64,000 nucleotides of DNA, from contig DATEMU010000014.1 of NCBI GenBank assembly GCA_035275405.1, forward strand, positions 124,001 through 188,000, written 5' to 3'. Below, piece by piece: positions 16,502-24,990 of the stretch. A model generated the notes under the pieces. It saw only the letters and a program-made list of their open reading frames with translations. It ran no database searches and was not told the DNA's origin. This DNA is from Phycisphaerae bacterium (lineage in GTDB: Bacteria; Planctomycetota; Phycisphaerae; UBA1845; UTPLA1). Numbering within the stretch: the first letter of the stretch is position 1; each line of letters opens with the position of its first letter. The translations under genes were made by a program, and so were the position numbers.

Positions 16502-17233
16502 ATGCTCGTGATGCTTTACGGCCTGGTTTGCTACTTTGCCTTCTTCGGGACCATCCTTTACGCCATCGGATTCGTCGGCAACTTCGTTGTTCCCAAATCG
16601 GTCGACACGGGCCTCATCGAATCGCCGGCGAAGGCGGTCGCCATCGACGCACTGCTGCTGGGGCTATTTGCCATTCAGCACACGATTATGGCCCGGCCGG
16701 GATTCAAGAAGTGGTGGACGCGCTACGTGCCGGTCCAGATCGAGCGAAGCACGTTTGTTCTGGCTGCTTCGCTGCTTCTGATCCTTCTATTCTGGCAGTG
16801 GCGGCCATTGCCGACCGTGGTATGGTCGGTCGAACATCAACTCGCCCGATGGCTGTTGATCGGGGTCTTTCTGGCCGGTTGGGTGCTCGTGTTCTATGCG
16901 ACTTTTCTTATTGACCACTTCGATCTGTTCGGTTTGCGGCAGACTTTTTTTCATTGGCGGGGCTGGACCTACACGCACCCGCCCTTCAAGAAGCCGCTGC
17001 TCTATCGCCTCGTCCGCAATCCGCTCATGTTGGGCTTTGTTCTGGCCTTTTGGGCCACGCCCGTTATGACCCAGGGCCATCTGCTCTTCGCCGGGCTGTC
17101 CACGGCCTACATTCTCATGGGTATCCAGTTCGAGGAGCGGGATTTACAGCGGATTCTGGGCGAGGATTATCGCCTTTATCGTCGGCGGACGCCGATGTTA
17201 TTTCCATGGCCCCGGAAAGGGCCTTCGTCGTAG
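16502..17233 (+). CDS. mddA: Methanethiol S-methyltransferase-like integral membrane protein (NnrU/ICMT type)
   Basis: This 243-residue protein starts at ATG 16502 with CGGAG upstream. It has about five membrane helices (MLYGLVCYFAFFGTILYAIG, LLLGLFAIQHTIMA, LAASLLLILLFW, WLLIGVFLAGWVLVFYATFL). The C-terminal block YRLVRNPLMLGFVLAFWATP, followed by HLLFAGLSTAYILMGIQFEE and RDLQRILGEDYRLY, is the S-adenosylmethionine-binding region of isoprenylcysteine-methyltransferase-like enzymes. It is closest in memory to MddA, which methylates methanethiol to dimethyl sulfide. The substrate is inferred from similarity only; other NnrU-type membrane proteins remain possible. Confidence 0.72.
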   Translation: MLVMLYGLVCYFAFFGTILYAIGFVGNFVVPKSVDTGLIESPAKAVAIDALLLGLFAIQHTIMARPGFKKWWTRYVPVQIERSTFVLAASLLLILLFWQWRPLPTVVWSVEHQLARWLLIGVFLAGWVLVFYATFLIDHFDLFGLRQTFFHWRGWTYTHPPFKKPLLYRLVRNPLMLGFVLAFWATPVMTQGHLLFAGLSTAYILMGIQFEERDLQRILGEDYRLYRRRTPMLFPWPRKGPSS

Positions 17234-17314
17234 CCGGCCCCTTCCGAACTGACCTGACCGCGCGGCGCACGTCGCGCCGCGAGCGAATCGAAACCGAAAC
17301 CAAGGAGCGAGATC

Positions 17315-17896
17315 ATGCAAGGTCGCAAAGTGATTACGGCCGGCGCCCTGGGCGGGATGGCCATGTTCGTTTGGGGGGCTGTTGCCCACATGGCTCTGCC
17401 CCTGGGAGAAATGGGCATGCGCGATCTGCCCAATGAACACATGTTCATTCCGGCGATGAAGATGAGCATTAAAGAACGGGGTTGGTATCGCATTCCGCCC
17501 ATGAACCTGAACGACACGTCGGAGGCAGCCCAGAAGGCCCGCGAAGAAAAGGTTAAGACCGGTCCGCTTGGCGTCTTGATCTTCGACCCGGACGGAATGA
17601 AGCCCATGTGGATGCTGCTCATGGGAGAATTCCTGAGCAACGTCCTCGCGGGGCTCCTGTTGGCGGCGGTCTTGTCCGGGCTGAATGCCGGAAAGGCGAC
17701 GGGGTTTCTGGTCGGCGCAGGGATGGGTCTCTTTGGATGGTTGGCTATTTCGGCGTCCTACTGGAATTGGTATCGCTTCCCGACGGTCTTCACCATGTCC
17801 GAGATGATGCAGCAGTTGATCGGCGGGGCGCTGACCGGCCTGGCCATTGGCTGGGTCTTGTCGCGACGTAAGCTGGATAAGCCGCCCCTGTTTTGA
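17315..17896 (+). CDS. Hypothetical membrane protein
   Basis: ATG 17315 has AAGGAG eight bases upstream. The 193 residues contain one N-terminal hydrophobic helix (ITAGALGGMAMFVWGAVAHM), a soluble stretch of about 70 residues, and then three helices (MGEFLSNVLAGLLLAAVLSG, ATGFLVGAGMGLFGWLAISA, MMQQLIGGALTGLAIGWVLS). Conserved-looking Met and Trp residues and the phrase GWYRIPPMN are notable. I recognise similar unnamed proteins in environmental genomes but no function. The C-terminal tail is cytoplasmic and basic. Confidence 0.6.
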   Translation: MQGRKVITAGALGGMAMFVWGAVAHMALPLGEMGMRDLPNEHMFIPAMKMSIKERGWYRIPPMNLNDTSEAAQKAREEKVKTGPLGVLIFDPDGMKPMWMLLMGEFLSNVLAGLLLAAVLSGLNAGKATGFLVGAGMGLFGWLAISASYWNWYRFPTVFTMSEMMQQLIGGALTGLAIGWVLSRRKLDKPPLF

Positions 17897-17909
17897 TTGA
17901 GTAGACTCG

Positions 17910-18398
17910 ATGATTGCCACCAAGCACGTGAAAGACCGGCGTGCGCTGCGCTTCAATTCGATTGACGAGTTACGCGCCGACGTCGATCGCATCGTCGCGG
18001 CGGAAAAGTCCGGCAAGCTGCGCTGTACCGGCAACTGGACGGCCGGTCAGGCCATGGGCCATATCGCGGCGTGGATCAACTATTCGTATGACGGCTATCC
18101 CATGGGCCCGCCGCCGTGGATCATTCGCCTGATCCTCGGCTTTCTGAAGAAGAAGTACCTGCGCCAGGGCATGCCCGCTGGGGTCGAGATCCCCAAGGTC
18201 AAGGGTGGGACCTTTGCGATGGAGCCGCTGAGCACGGAAGAGGGCGCGGCGAGACTGCGAAAAGCCCTGGTACGGCTGGCGAGCGGCGAGCCGGCGAAAT
18301 ACGACAGCCCGGCCTGGGGAAAGATGCCGGTGGAGGAGCGGATCGCGCTGAATCTCCGCCACGCGGAATTGCACCTGAGCTTCATTCACCCGGACTGA
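17910..18398 (+). CDS. DUF1569 (DinB-like) protein
   Basis: This 162-residue protein begins 13 bases after the upstream stop. It fits DUF1569, a DinB-like four-helix family: a start with RRALRFNSIDELRADVDR, the first-helix phrase GNWTAGQAMGHIAAWINYS with a His, and the final NLRHAELHLSFI with paired His residues that would complete a metal site. The family is common in planctomycetes and has no defined reaction. It is one of three DinB-type proteins in the window (1-288 and 19305-19838). Confidence 0.78.
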   Translation: MIATKHVKDRRALRFNSIDELRADVDRIVAAEKSGKLRCTGNWTAGQAMGHIAAWINYSYDGYPMGPPPWIIRLILGFLKKKYLRQGMPAGVEIPKVKGGTFAMEPLSTEEGAARLRKALVRLASGEPAKYDSPAWGKMPVEERIALNLRHAELHLSFIHPD

Positions 18399-18503
18399 AC
18401 GTCACCGCCGAAATCACGATGGCCAAAGCCACGCGAAGATCGCGCCAGTGATCAGATGGCGGGTGACCGTGAAAGCGGGGAGACCATTGTGTAAGATACA
18501 GAA

Positions 18504-19283
18504 ATGGTCATTGAAATAGACAATCTGGCGCTGCATTGCGAGGTGTTCGGCGAGGGAGAGCCGGTACTCTTCATCCACGGATTTCCGCTTTCGGGAGAGA
18601 TGTGGCGCGGCGCGGCGGAGGCGCTGTCGGATCGCTGGCGGTGCTTGGTGCCGGACCTTCGGGGGCATGGCCGAAGCGCGGCGAGCGCCGCGGCGTCGAT
18701 GGCGCGCTACGCCGACGATCTGGCGGCGATGCTCGATAAACTGCGGGAGTGGCGGCCGGTGGTCGTGGTCGGCCTGTCGATGGGCGGGTACATCGCGTTC
18801 GAGTTTTACCGGAGGCATCGCGCGCGCGTGCGAGCCATGGTGCTTTGCGACACGCGGGCCGAGGCCGACGCGCCGGACGGGGCCGCCAAGCGCGAGGCGA
18901 TGGCGCAAGAGGTGCTCAAAAACGGCAGCCGGGCGGCGGCGGACGTGATGGTGGATAAGCTCTTTGCGCCGGGGGTCTCGCCGCAGCTTCGACAACACTG
19001 GCATGACGCCATGTCACGCAATCCACCGGTGGGCGTGGCGGCGGCGGCGCGGGCGCTGGCGACGCGGCCTGATTCCACTTCGACGCTGACAACCATTGAT
19101 TGCCCGACGCTGTTCGTCGTCGGCCGCGAGGACACCCTCACGCCGCCCGCGCCGATGGAAGCCATGGCCCGTGCGATCCGCGGCGCGCGACTGGAGATCA
19201 TCGAAGGGGCGGGTCACATGCCGCCGGTCGAACAGCCGGGGGAATTCAATCGTATACTCCGTGGATTCCTCGAATCGCTTTAG
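18504..19283 (+). CDS. Alpha/beta-fold hydrolase
   Basis: The 259 residues are a compact alpha/beta hydrolase without a signal peptide. The oxyanion strand is LFIHGFPLSGEMW, then PDLRGHGRSAASAA, the nucleophile elbow GLSMGGYIAFEF with Ser in the centre, the acid in VGREDTLTPP and the His in EGAGHMPPVEQP. This matches the 3-oxoadipate enol-lactonase/haloperoxidase-like group of cytoplasmic hydrolases. The substrate cannot be told from sequence. The next gene starts 21 bases downstream. Confidence 0.85.
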   Translation: MVIEIDNLALHCEVFGEGEPVLFIHGFPLSGEMWRGAAEALSDRWRCLVPDLRGHGRSAASAAASMARYADDLAAMLDKLREWRPVVVVGLSMGGYIAFEFYRRHRARVRAMVLCDTRAEADAPDGAAKREAMAQEVLKNGSRAAADVMVDKLFAPGVSPQLRQHWHDAMSRNPPVGVAAAARALATRPDSTSTLTTIDCPTLFVVGREDTLTPPAPMEAMARAIRGARLEIIEGAGHMPPVEQPGEFNRILRGFLESL

Positions 19284-19304
19284 GGACGTGAACTGGGGCA
19301 TCCG

Positions 19305-19838
19305 ATGGCGGCGAAGCTACCCTGGCTACAGAGGCAATGGAAGTTTGATGGTCCCGTCGGCGTCTATCCCGACATCCTGGAGCGGCTGCGCGGCGTGCCG
19401 GCGCGCATCGAGGACAAAGTGGAGAAACTTTCCGCGGATGTCCTAACGCGGCGCGACGGAAACACCTGGTCGATTCAGGAGAACATCGGCCACTTGCTCG
19501 ATCTGGAGCCGCTGATGCATGCCCGGCTGGACGATTACCTGGCCGGTTCGGCGGTGCTGCGTGCCGCGGACATGGAAAACCGACGCACGCACGAGGCGCG
19601 GCACAATGAACGGCCGATTGGGGAACTCCTGCGCGAATTTCGTCGCGAGCGAGAATCGCTTTGCCGCCGGCTGGACGACCTCACCGAATCGGACTTTGGC
19701 CGAACGGCGGAGCATCCCCGGCTCAAGGTCCCCATGCGGATGGTCGATTGGATGTTGTTTACGGCGGACCATGATGACTACCATCTGGCGCGAATGACGG
19801 AATTGAAGCGGTTGATTACGGGGGCGGGGCATCCTTGA
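19305..19838 (+). CDS. DinB superfamily protein
   Basis: ATG 19305 opens a 177-residue protein with the DinB helical pattern. NTWSIQENIGHLLDLEPLMHAR at residues about 49-70 provides the first His, and TADHDDYHLARMTELKRL near the C-terminus provides two further His, so a divalent-metal site is complete. It resembles DinB/YfiT proteins proposed as thiol-dependent metalloenzymes. Its stop overlaps the TTG start of the deacetylase gene, and it follows the hydrolase by 21 bases, so the three are probably one transcript. Confidence 0.82.
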   Translation: MAAKLPWLQRQWKFDGPVGVYPDILERLRGVPARIEDKVEKLSADVLTRRDGNTWSIQENIGHLLDLEPLMHARLDDYLAGSAVLRAADMENRRTHEARHNERPIGELLREFRRERESLCRRLDDLTESDFGRTAEHPRLKVPMRMVDWMLFTADHDDYHLARMTELKRLITGAGHP

Positions 19839-20689
19839 TTCTGCGTGGGGTTTTTCTGCGGACGATATTGCTGGCGGCACTGGTCCTCGCGGAGGGCCTG
19901 ACGGTTCCCCGCACGGCCGGGTCGCCGTCTGTTGCGCCCGTGTCCTCGTCCGCCACCCGGCTGCCTTGTCTGCTCTACCATCGCTTTGTGACGAGGCCGG
20001 AATACGCGCGGATCCGCGGGGACGAGCGTCTCTATTCCATTTCCATCGACTCCTTCGAGGCTCAACTCCGCAGACTTCGGCAGCTCGGCTATCGCAGCCT
20101 CAGCGCGGACGAGGCGGTCGCCTTCGCGCGCGGCGAGAAAAGTTGGACGCAGCCGATCGTGCTGATCACCATTGACGATGGATGCCGGAGTGTCCTGACC
20201 CAGGCCGAGCCGCTCCTGCGAAAGTACGGATTCCGCGCCGTGTTCTTCGTTACGCTGGACTCGAGCGCCTATGTGTTCGGATTGGGTCATGCGGATCAGT
20301 CCCGCGTCTCCGACGACGCGCTGCGTGCGCTGGACCCGGCGGTCATCGAGGTGCAATCCCACGGCGTCACGCATCGCCCACTGTGCGATCTTTCCGAAAA
20401 GGACATGATTCAGGAACTGGTGCAGTCGCGCACGGAATTGGAGCGGATCACCGGCCGACCGGTGCGACACCTGGCGATTCCCGGCAATTGGTATGACGCG
20501 CGGGTGTTGCGCCATGCCAAACAGTCCGGCTATGAGGGCATTTTCGTCTCGGACCGCGATTGGGTCCGTCCGGGAAGCAGTCCGACGCAATTGCCGCGGA
20601 TAAATATCGCGGGCTTTACGACGATGTCCGCCTTCGAGGCTATTCTCAGCGGATCCGCGAAGCCCCGAGCCGAAGCCCCGATTCACTGA
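19835..20689 (+). CDS. Secreted polysaccharide deacetylase (NodB) family protein
   Basis: The only start that fits the signal peptide is TTG 19835, overlapping the preceding stop (TTGA). The leader is ILRGVFLRTILLAALVLAEG. The NodB domain shows LLYHRFV, then SIDSFEAQLRRLRQLGY, the catalytic/metal motif LITIDDGCRSVL (Asp-Asp), FFVTLDS, and the metal histidines in EVQSHGVTHRPL; this matches carbohydrate esterase family 4. It probably removes acetyl groups from a cell-wall or surface polysaccharide in the periplasm. The gene meets the HEAT-repeat gene tail-to-tail with a seven-base overlap. Confidence 0.82.
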   Translation: MILRGVFLRTILLAALVLAEGLTVPRTAGSPSVAPVSSSATRLPCLLYHRFVTRPEYARIRGDERLYSISIDSFEAQLRRLRQLGYRSLSADEAVAFARGEKSWTQPIVLITIDDGCRSVLTQAEPLLRKYGFRAVFFVTLDSSAYVFGLGHADQSRVSDDALRALDPAVIEVQSHGVTHRPLCDLSEKDMIQELVQSRTELERITGRPVRHLAIPGNWYDARVLRHAKQSGYEGIFVSDRDWVRPGSSPTQLPRINIAGFTTMSAFEAILSGSAKPRAEAPIH

Positions 20690-21627
20690 GGCGCGGGGCC
20701 GTCCGCCGGCTGCAGCCGCCCGCTCATCCACTTTCGATACCGCAGCACAAGCTGTCCCAGTTCTTCGGCGGTGGCCTGCGCCTGCGGCGCAATGGCATGG
20801 CCTGTGAGCGAGGAGAGGGTGAACGCCGCGACGTCAGCGACGCTGCGGCTGCCGTCCGCCGGTGGAGATGACGGAGGCTCCGCGGGAATCCCTTTGGTGG
20901 CCGTCAGCGCGCGGGCTACGGCGTCGATTTCCGTCTCCAGCGCCAAGGGCCCTGTAAACCGGCCCTGATCGAAAAGCGCCCGAACCAGTGCTTCCATGGG
21001 GTCGCAGACACTCTCGTCGCCGGCGGGTCGTGATGTCGCCACCGCGGTCGGATTGCTGACCAGTTGCTGCCCCAGCGATTCGACGGCCTGCGCGCGGACC
21101 CAGGCATTGAAGTGTCCGGATGCGGCCTCGCACAGCGCGGCGACGGCGTCAGGGTTATTCACCCGTGCGAGAGCGGCCGCCGCGGCGGTCACGATTTCCG
21201 GCGGCCGCGAGTTCATCTGGCTGATAAGGAAGTTCTGTGTGGGATCGAAATCCAGGAAGGCCAGGGCCGTCGCGGCGCTGAGCCGGACGTCAAAGTCACT
21301 GTCGCCCAGCCGCACCCGAAGCAGGGCAAACCGGCGGCCGTCGGAAAGGCCCTGCGAGGCGGGGATGACGAGCGCCCGGATCTCACTCCGCGGGTCGTCG
21401 CCGAGTTTCCCAATCGCGCCGGCGCCGGCGTCGCCGATGCCCGCCAGGCAGGCGGCGTAGTAGGACCGCTCCTTGGGGTCCGCGGTCTCTTTCAGTTGGT
21501 GAACCCACCACTGCGCAAGAATGCGGTGGCGTTGTACGAGGACCAACGCAAACAGAAATACCATCGCGAGGATCGCGACGATCGACCATCGGGGGCGGCG
21601 ATTGGCATCGGGCGGGGAACTACTCAC
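20683..21627 (-). CDS. Membrane-anchored HEAT-repeat protein
   Basis: I place the start at GTG 21627, overlapping the end of the upstream kinase gene; a longer open frame exists but is Arg-rich noise. The 314-residue product has one N-terminal membrane helix (WSIVAILAMVFLFALVLVQ) and then HEAT-like helix pairs (YYAACLAGIGDAGAGAIGKLG, FDVRLSAATALAFLDFD, PEIVTAAAAALARVNNPDAVAALCEAA given in parts, AWVRAQAVESLGQQL). HEAT arrays bind protein partners. Overlap with the kinase gene suggests that the two act together at the membrane. Confidence 0.65.
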   Translation of the reverse strand: MSSSPPDANRRPRWSIVAILAMVFLFALVLVQRHRILAQWWVHQLKETADPKERSYYAACLAGIGDAGAGAIGKLGDDPRSEIRALVIPASQGLSDGRRFALLRVRLGDSDFDVRLSAATALAFLDFDPTQNFLISQMNSRPPEIVTAAAAALARVNNPDAVAALCEAASGHFNAWVRAQAVESLGQQLVSNPTAVATSRPAGDESVCDPMEALVRALFDQGRFTGPLALETEIDAVARALTATKGIPAEPPSSPPADGSRSVADVAAFTLSSLTGHAIAPQAQATAEELGQLVLRYRKWMSGRLQPADGPAPQ

Positions 21628-23449
21628 GACCGTAGTGTGCCAGTTTCCACTGGCGTCGAAGCTCTTTGTCCTGCAGCTTGCTGCAGACCGCCTGGTGGAT
21701 ACGCCGCCAGTGCGTCTTCCACTCGGCGGGGGTACGTCCCGGCCCGGTGAGATAACTCCGCAGGAATCTGAGCCGATCCGACGCCGTGCAGGCCGGGCTG
21801 CCAAGCAGGCTCGCGCAGAGCCGCACGACGGCGCGAAGCTGCTGCGCGTCGCGGACCCTGCGAACGTGCTTGATGCCGTCCATGTCGATGAAGGTCAGGA
21901 CGGGCGATCCCCGGTAGGGCGGGGCCCAGCGGACCATGAGATTGGGGGCCTTCATGTCGCGATGGACGAAGCCGCGCTCGTGAAACGCCTTGAGCAGCCG
22001 GACGACGGATTCGATGACCCGGTCCTTAACCACCCGCCGCTGGCCGGCCGGAAGGGCGGCGACATCGCGGGTCAGAAATGTCTCCAGATCGCTCGCGCCG
22101 TCGATGTATTCGCTGATGCCGATGGAGTCGGTGCGGATGAGACCGAGGGCGTAGCGTTCCAGGATGGCCAGTGGCTGGGCGACGGGCAGGTCGCGATTGC
22201 GCAGGCGGTTGGCCATTTTCCAGCTTCGCAGGGTGCGCGAGGGGCCGAAGATCGCGGCGAGCTTCTTCCAGAAGTTACGCGCCAAGGGGCGCTTCACGAC
22301 GACGCACGGCGCATCGGTCGACGTTCCGAGCCGGGCGCGGCAGACGACGGCCGTGTGCGAATCTTTCAAGAGTTCCTGACGCCGCGGATCGACCCACGCC
22401 AGAGGATAACGCAGCCATTCTTCCCACTGACCCTTGGTGAAACATGCGCCCGCTGCGCCGGTCGCCGGGCAGGGATGCTTGCTGGCCAGGAGAACGTGAC
22501 CGCGCCAGCCGGGAGCGGGGCGTATTCGTGCAAAATAGCGGCTGTTGCGCAGGGTGCGACGATCGCGTTTTGCCCACAGGTAATACGCATGGCGATCGGC
22601 CTGCGCGGCGAGATCGGCGACCAGTTTGCCAGTGTCGATGCGCCAATTGCGCGCGAGCGAACTGGCCTGCGCGAATTGATCGCGATAGCTGATGTACGCA
22701 TCGAGGAAGCGAAGGCGCTGCGAGCGCGAGGCGTTGCGGCGGAACCACTGGTTGAGCTGCGCGAGGTTGGCGACGGCTTGTCGCGGCGCGACCCGCCGGC
22801 CGGTATGGACGCGGTGAAGATCGACGAAGAAGGCCTCGCAGCGCTGGCCGATCCGCCGGACAAGGATGTTGCCGGGGTGCATGTCGCCGTGTTGAAAGCC
22901 GCATTGATGCGACCGCGCGATCAAACGCGCCAGGGAATCCGACAGCAGATTCGCCTGCCAGCGGTCTTCTCGAACGGTCTGCCAATACTCGCCAAGGGGC
23001 ACGGCATCCAGGACGGCCTGAGTGATGAGCAGCGAAATCCCCCCGGTCCAGCGTCCATCGGCCCAGGCCGTGGCGACCGGGACGACGGCGGAGATGCCAT
23101 GGTCCGCGGCGTAGCGGCCGATGTTCCATTCGGCCCGTGCGATCGGGCCGCGGACGATGGACTTGAGCCGGGCGACACTGCCCGTGGGGTGGTAAAGCTT
23201 GGCGAAATATTCCCCGCCGCAGACGCGAACGCACCAGACGTCGCGCTGGCTGTTGCGCTTGAAGAGCGTGGTCTCCGGACCTTCGATCAGGTGGAACCAA
23301 TCGACCGCCCGCGAGTCGATGAGCGCGACGTGGCTGGCGGCAACGCGCCACTGATGGCCGTCGAAGACCCGTTCGATCACTCCGGAGGGCTGCTCGGTCA
23401 TCGCCGAGGGGCGCGCAGAGGGACCTCGAATCATGGTGGTCGTTCCCAT
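21620..23449 (-). CDS. Protein with two tandem Kdo/WaaP-type (lipopolysaccharide) kinase domains
   Basis: The start is uncertain: ATG 23449 is used, while the frame stays open to TTG 23581. The first domain has a beta-3 Lys in GEYFAKLYHP, the catalytic loop HGDMHPGNILVR near residue 187 and the metal motif FFVDLHR. The second has VVVKRPLARNFWKK, the hinge SEYIDGASDL, the loop HRDMKAPNLMVR near residue 495 and FIDMDGIKHV. Both look active, since each has Lys, His-x-Asp and a DFG-like Asp. Members of this family phosphorylate sugars of lipopolysaccharide cores, but tandem forms are unusual and a protein substrate is possible. The downstream HEAT gene overlaps its stop. Confidence 0.8.
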   Translation of the reverse strand: MGTTTMIRGPSARPSAMTEQPSGVIERVFDGHQWRVAASHVALIDSRAVDWFHLIEGPETTLFKRNSQRDVWCVRVCGGEYFAKLYHPTGSVARLKSIVRGPIARAEWNIGRYAADHGISAVVPVATAWADGRWTGGISLLITQAVLDAVPLGEYWQTVREDRWQANLLSDSLARLIARSHQCGFQHGDMHPGNILVRRIGQRCEAFFVDLHRVHTGRRVAPRQAVANLAQLNQWFRRNASRSQRLRFLDAYISYRDQFAQASSLARNWRIDTGKLVADLAAQADRHAYYLWAKRDRRTLRNSRYFARIRPAPGWRGHVLLASKHPCPATGAAGACFTKGQWEEWLRYPLAWVDPRRQELLKDSHTAVVCRARLGTSTDAPCVVVKRPLARNFWKKLAAIFGPSRTLRSWKMANRLRNRDLPVAQPLAILERYALGLIRTDSIGISEYIDGASDLETFLTRDVAALPAGQRRVVKDRVIESVVRLLKAFHERGFVHRDMKAPNLMVRWAPPYRGSPVLTFIDMDGIKHVRRVRDAQQLRAVVRLCASLLGSPACTASDRLRFLRSYLTGPGRTPAEWKTHWRRIHQAVCSKLQDKELRRQWKLAHYGRE

Positions 23450-23739
23450 GCTGAGCCCGGTTGCTGGCTGCGAAGTGCTCGATTCCGGCAAGGTGGAGGG
23501 CCGACCCCGCGGGGGACCGGCGTCACCGGTGTTCGGTCGAGGGCCGTTGATGATGTTAGCCTCTCGGTTTCCGAGGTTCAAGGTTCCACTCGCTTGACCC
23601 TGTTATCCAAAACCAGGGGATAGTGTATCCAAATCGTCGCTTACCGCTACCTCACGCGAAAAGGGTCTTCAGGGGCCTGATAATGGGACGTATGGTCCAC
23701 CGTCGCGCGGAGTGAGGGCCCAAAATTGGCCCCACGCGA

Positions 23740-24883
23740 TCAAACGGTAGACGCCACGGGCTTTTTGGGCGCTCCCTGCTTGGCTCGTTTTTCGGCGCGC
23801 TGGCGCAGGAGCGCCTCGATAAACTCGTCAAGCTGCCCGTCGAGCACCTTCTGGGGGTTGCCGGTCTCGACGCCGGTACGCAGGTCTTTCACGCGAGGAT
23901 CGTCGAGAACATAGTTACGAATCTGGTTGCCCCAGGCGATTTCGCCCTTTTCGCCGTAGAGCTTGGCCGTCTCGCTGTCGCGCTTGGCCTGCTCGATCGC
24001 CTCCAGCTTGGACTTCAGGACGGACAGGGCCTGCCGCTTGTTCTGCGCCTGGCTTCTCTCGTTGACGCATTCGACGACAATCCCTGTCGGGATGTGGCGG
24101 ATGCGCGCGGCCGTCGCCACCTTGTTGACGTTCTGACCGCCGGCCCCGCTGCTCCGGCAAAACACGACGATTTCCAGGTCCTTCTCCGGCAACTCGATCT
24201 GGCTGTCGGGATAGACCGGCAGGACGTCGACCGCTGCAAAGCTCGTCTGGCGCTTCCCTTGCGCGTTGAACGGGCTGATGCGGACGAGCCGATGGACGCC
24301 GACCTCCGTGCTGAGCCAGCCATAGGCATAGGGCCCTTTGATCTGCAAGGCGACGGATTGGATGCCCGCGCCGTCGCCCTCGCGCAGGGCGAGTTCCTCG
24401 ACCGTAAAGCCCTTGCGCTCGAAATAGCGCAGGTACATCCGCAGGAGCATCGAGGCCCAGTCACAGGCCTCCGTTCCGCCGGCCCCGGCCTGGATGCTGA
24501 AGTAACAGTCGCGGTCGTCATTGGGTCCGGCCATGAGGGCCATCAGCGAGACTCTTTCGACATCGCCGGCCAGCGCGGCGCGCTCGGCCTCCGCCTCGGC
24601 TCGGGTGGCCGCGTCGTCTTCCGACTCGGCGAGTTCGTAGAGAACCGCGACGTCATCGAGCCGCCGGGCCACGCCTTCGATGGGCTCGATCGTGCTCTTG
24701 AGCGATTTGAGTTCGGTGATGAGGACTTGCGAATCCGGCGAGTTCCAGAATCCGGGCTCGCCCATCTTCGTTTCGATGGCTTTGAGACGTTCCTTCTTGG
24801 CGGGCAGGTCAAAGAGAGTCCCGGATGGAGTTAATGCGCTCCGTCAACTCCTGCACTGTCGCGGTTCCGTCGGGAAGTGGCAT
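23740..24883 (-). CDS. prfB: Peptide chain release factor 2, with programmed +1 frameshift
   Basis: RF2 ends translation at UGA and UAA codons. The gene starts at ATG 24883 behind GGAG (about 24891-24894) and first reads 24 codons to an in-frame TGA at 24811-24809. A +1 shift at CTTTGAC joins this to the main frame, giving L-D-L-P-A-K-K and a total of 380 residues. The main part has SIQAGAGGTEACDWA, the stop-recognition tripeptide SPF (VRISPFNAQGKRQTSF) and the peptidyl-tRNA hydrolysis motif GGQ (SSGAGGQNVNK). The length is usual for RF2. The frameshift allows RF2 to control its own level. Confidence 0.95.
24808..24814 (-). other. prfB programmed +1 frameshift site
   Basis: On the minus strand the heptamer CTTTGAC holds the Leu codon CTT, the stop TGA and the +1 reading T-GAC. 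It is the conserved RF2 slippage site. The Shine-Dalgarno-like helper usually found just upstream (AGGGGG in many bacteria) is weak here; only CGGGAC is seen. Confidence 0.93.
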
Positions 24884-24990
24884 AAGAAATCTCCGTCCTT
24901 GAGGCCTCTTACTATAGTCTGAAGCCCGGTGACTGACAATTGATGGATCGGCGCCGTGGGGTACGATGTCGTACTGCCCAGGAGGGCACC

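Noticed and set aside
21521..23623. A 700-codon plus-strand frame opposite the double kinase.
   Set aside because: Both kinase catalytic loops are on the minus strand; the plus frame has no motif.
23716..23732. GGGCC/GGCCC hairpin after prfB as a terminator.
   Set aside because: The five-base stem is short and has no T-run; GC-rich DNA gives many of these.
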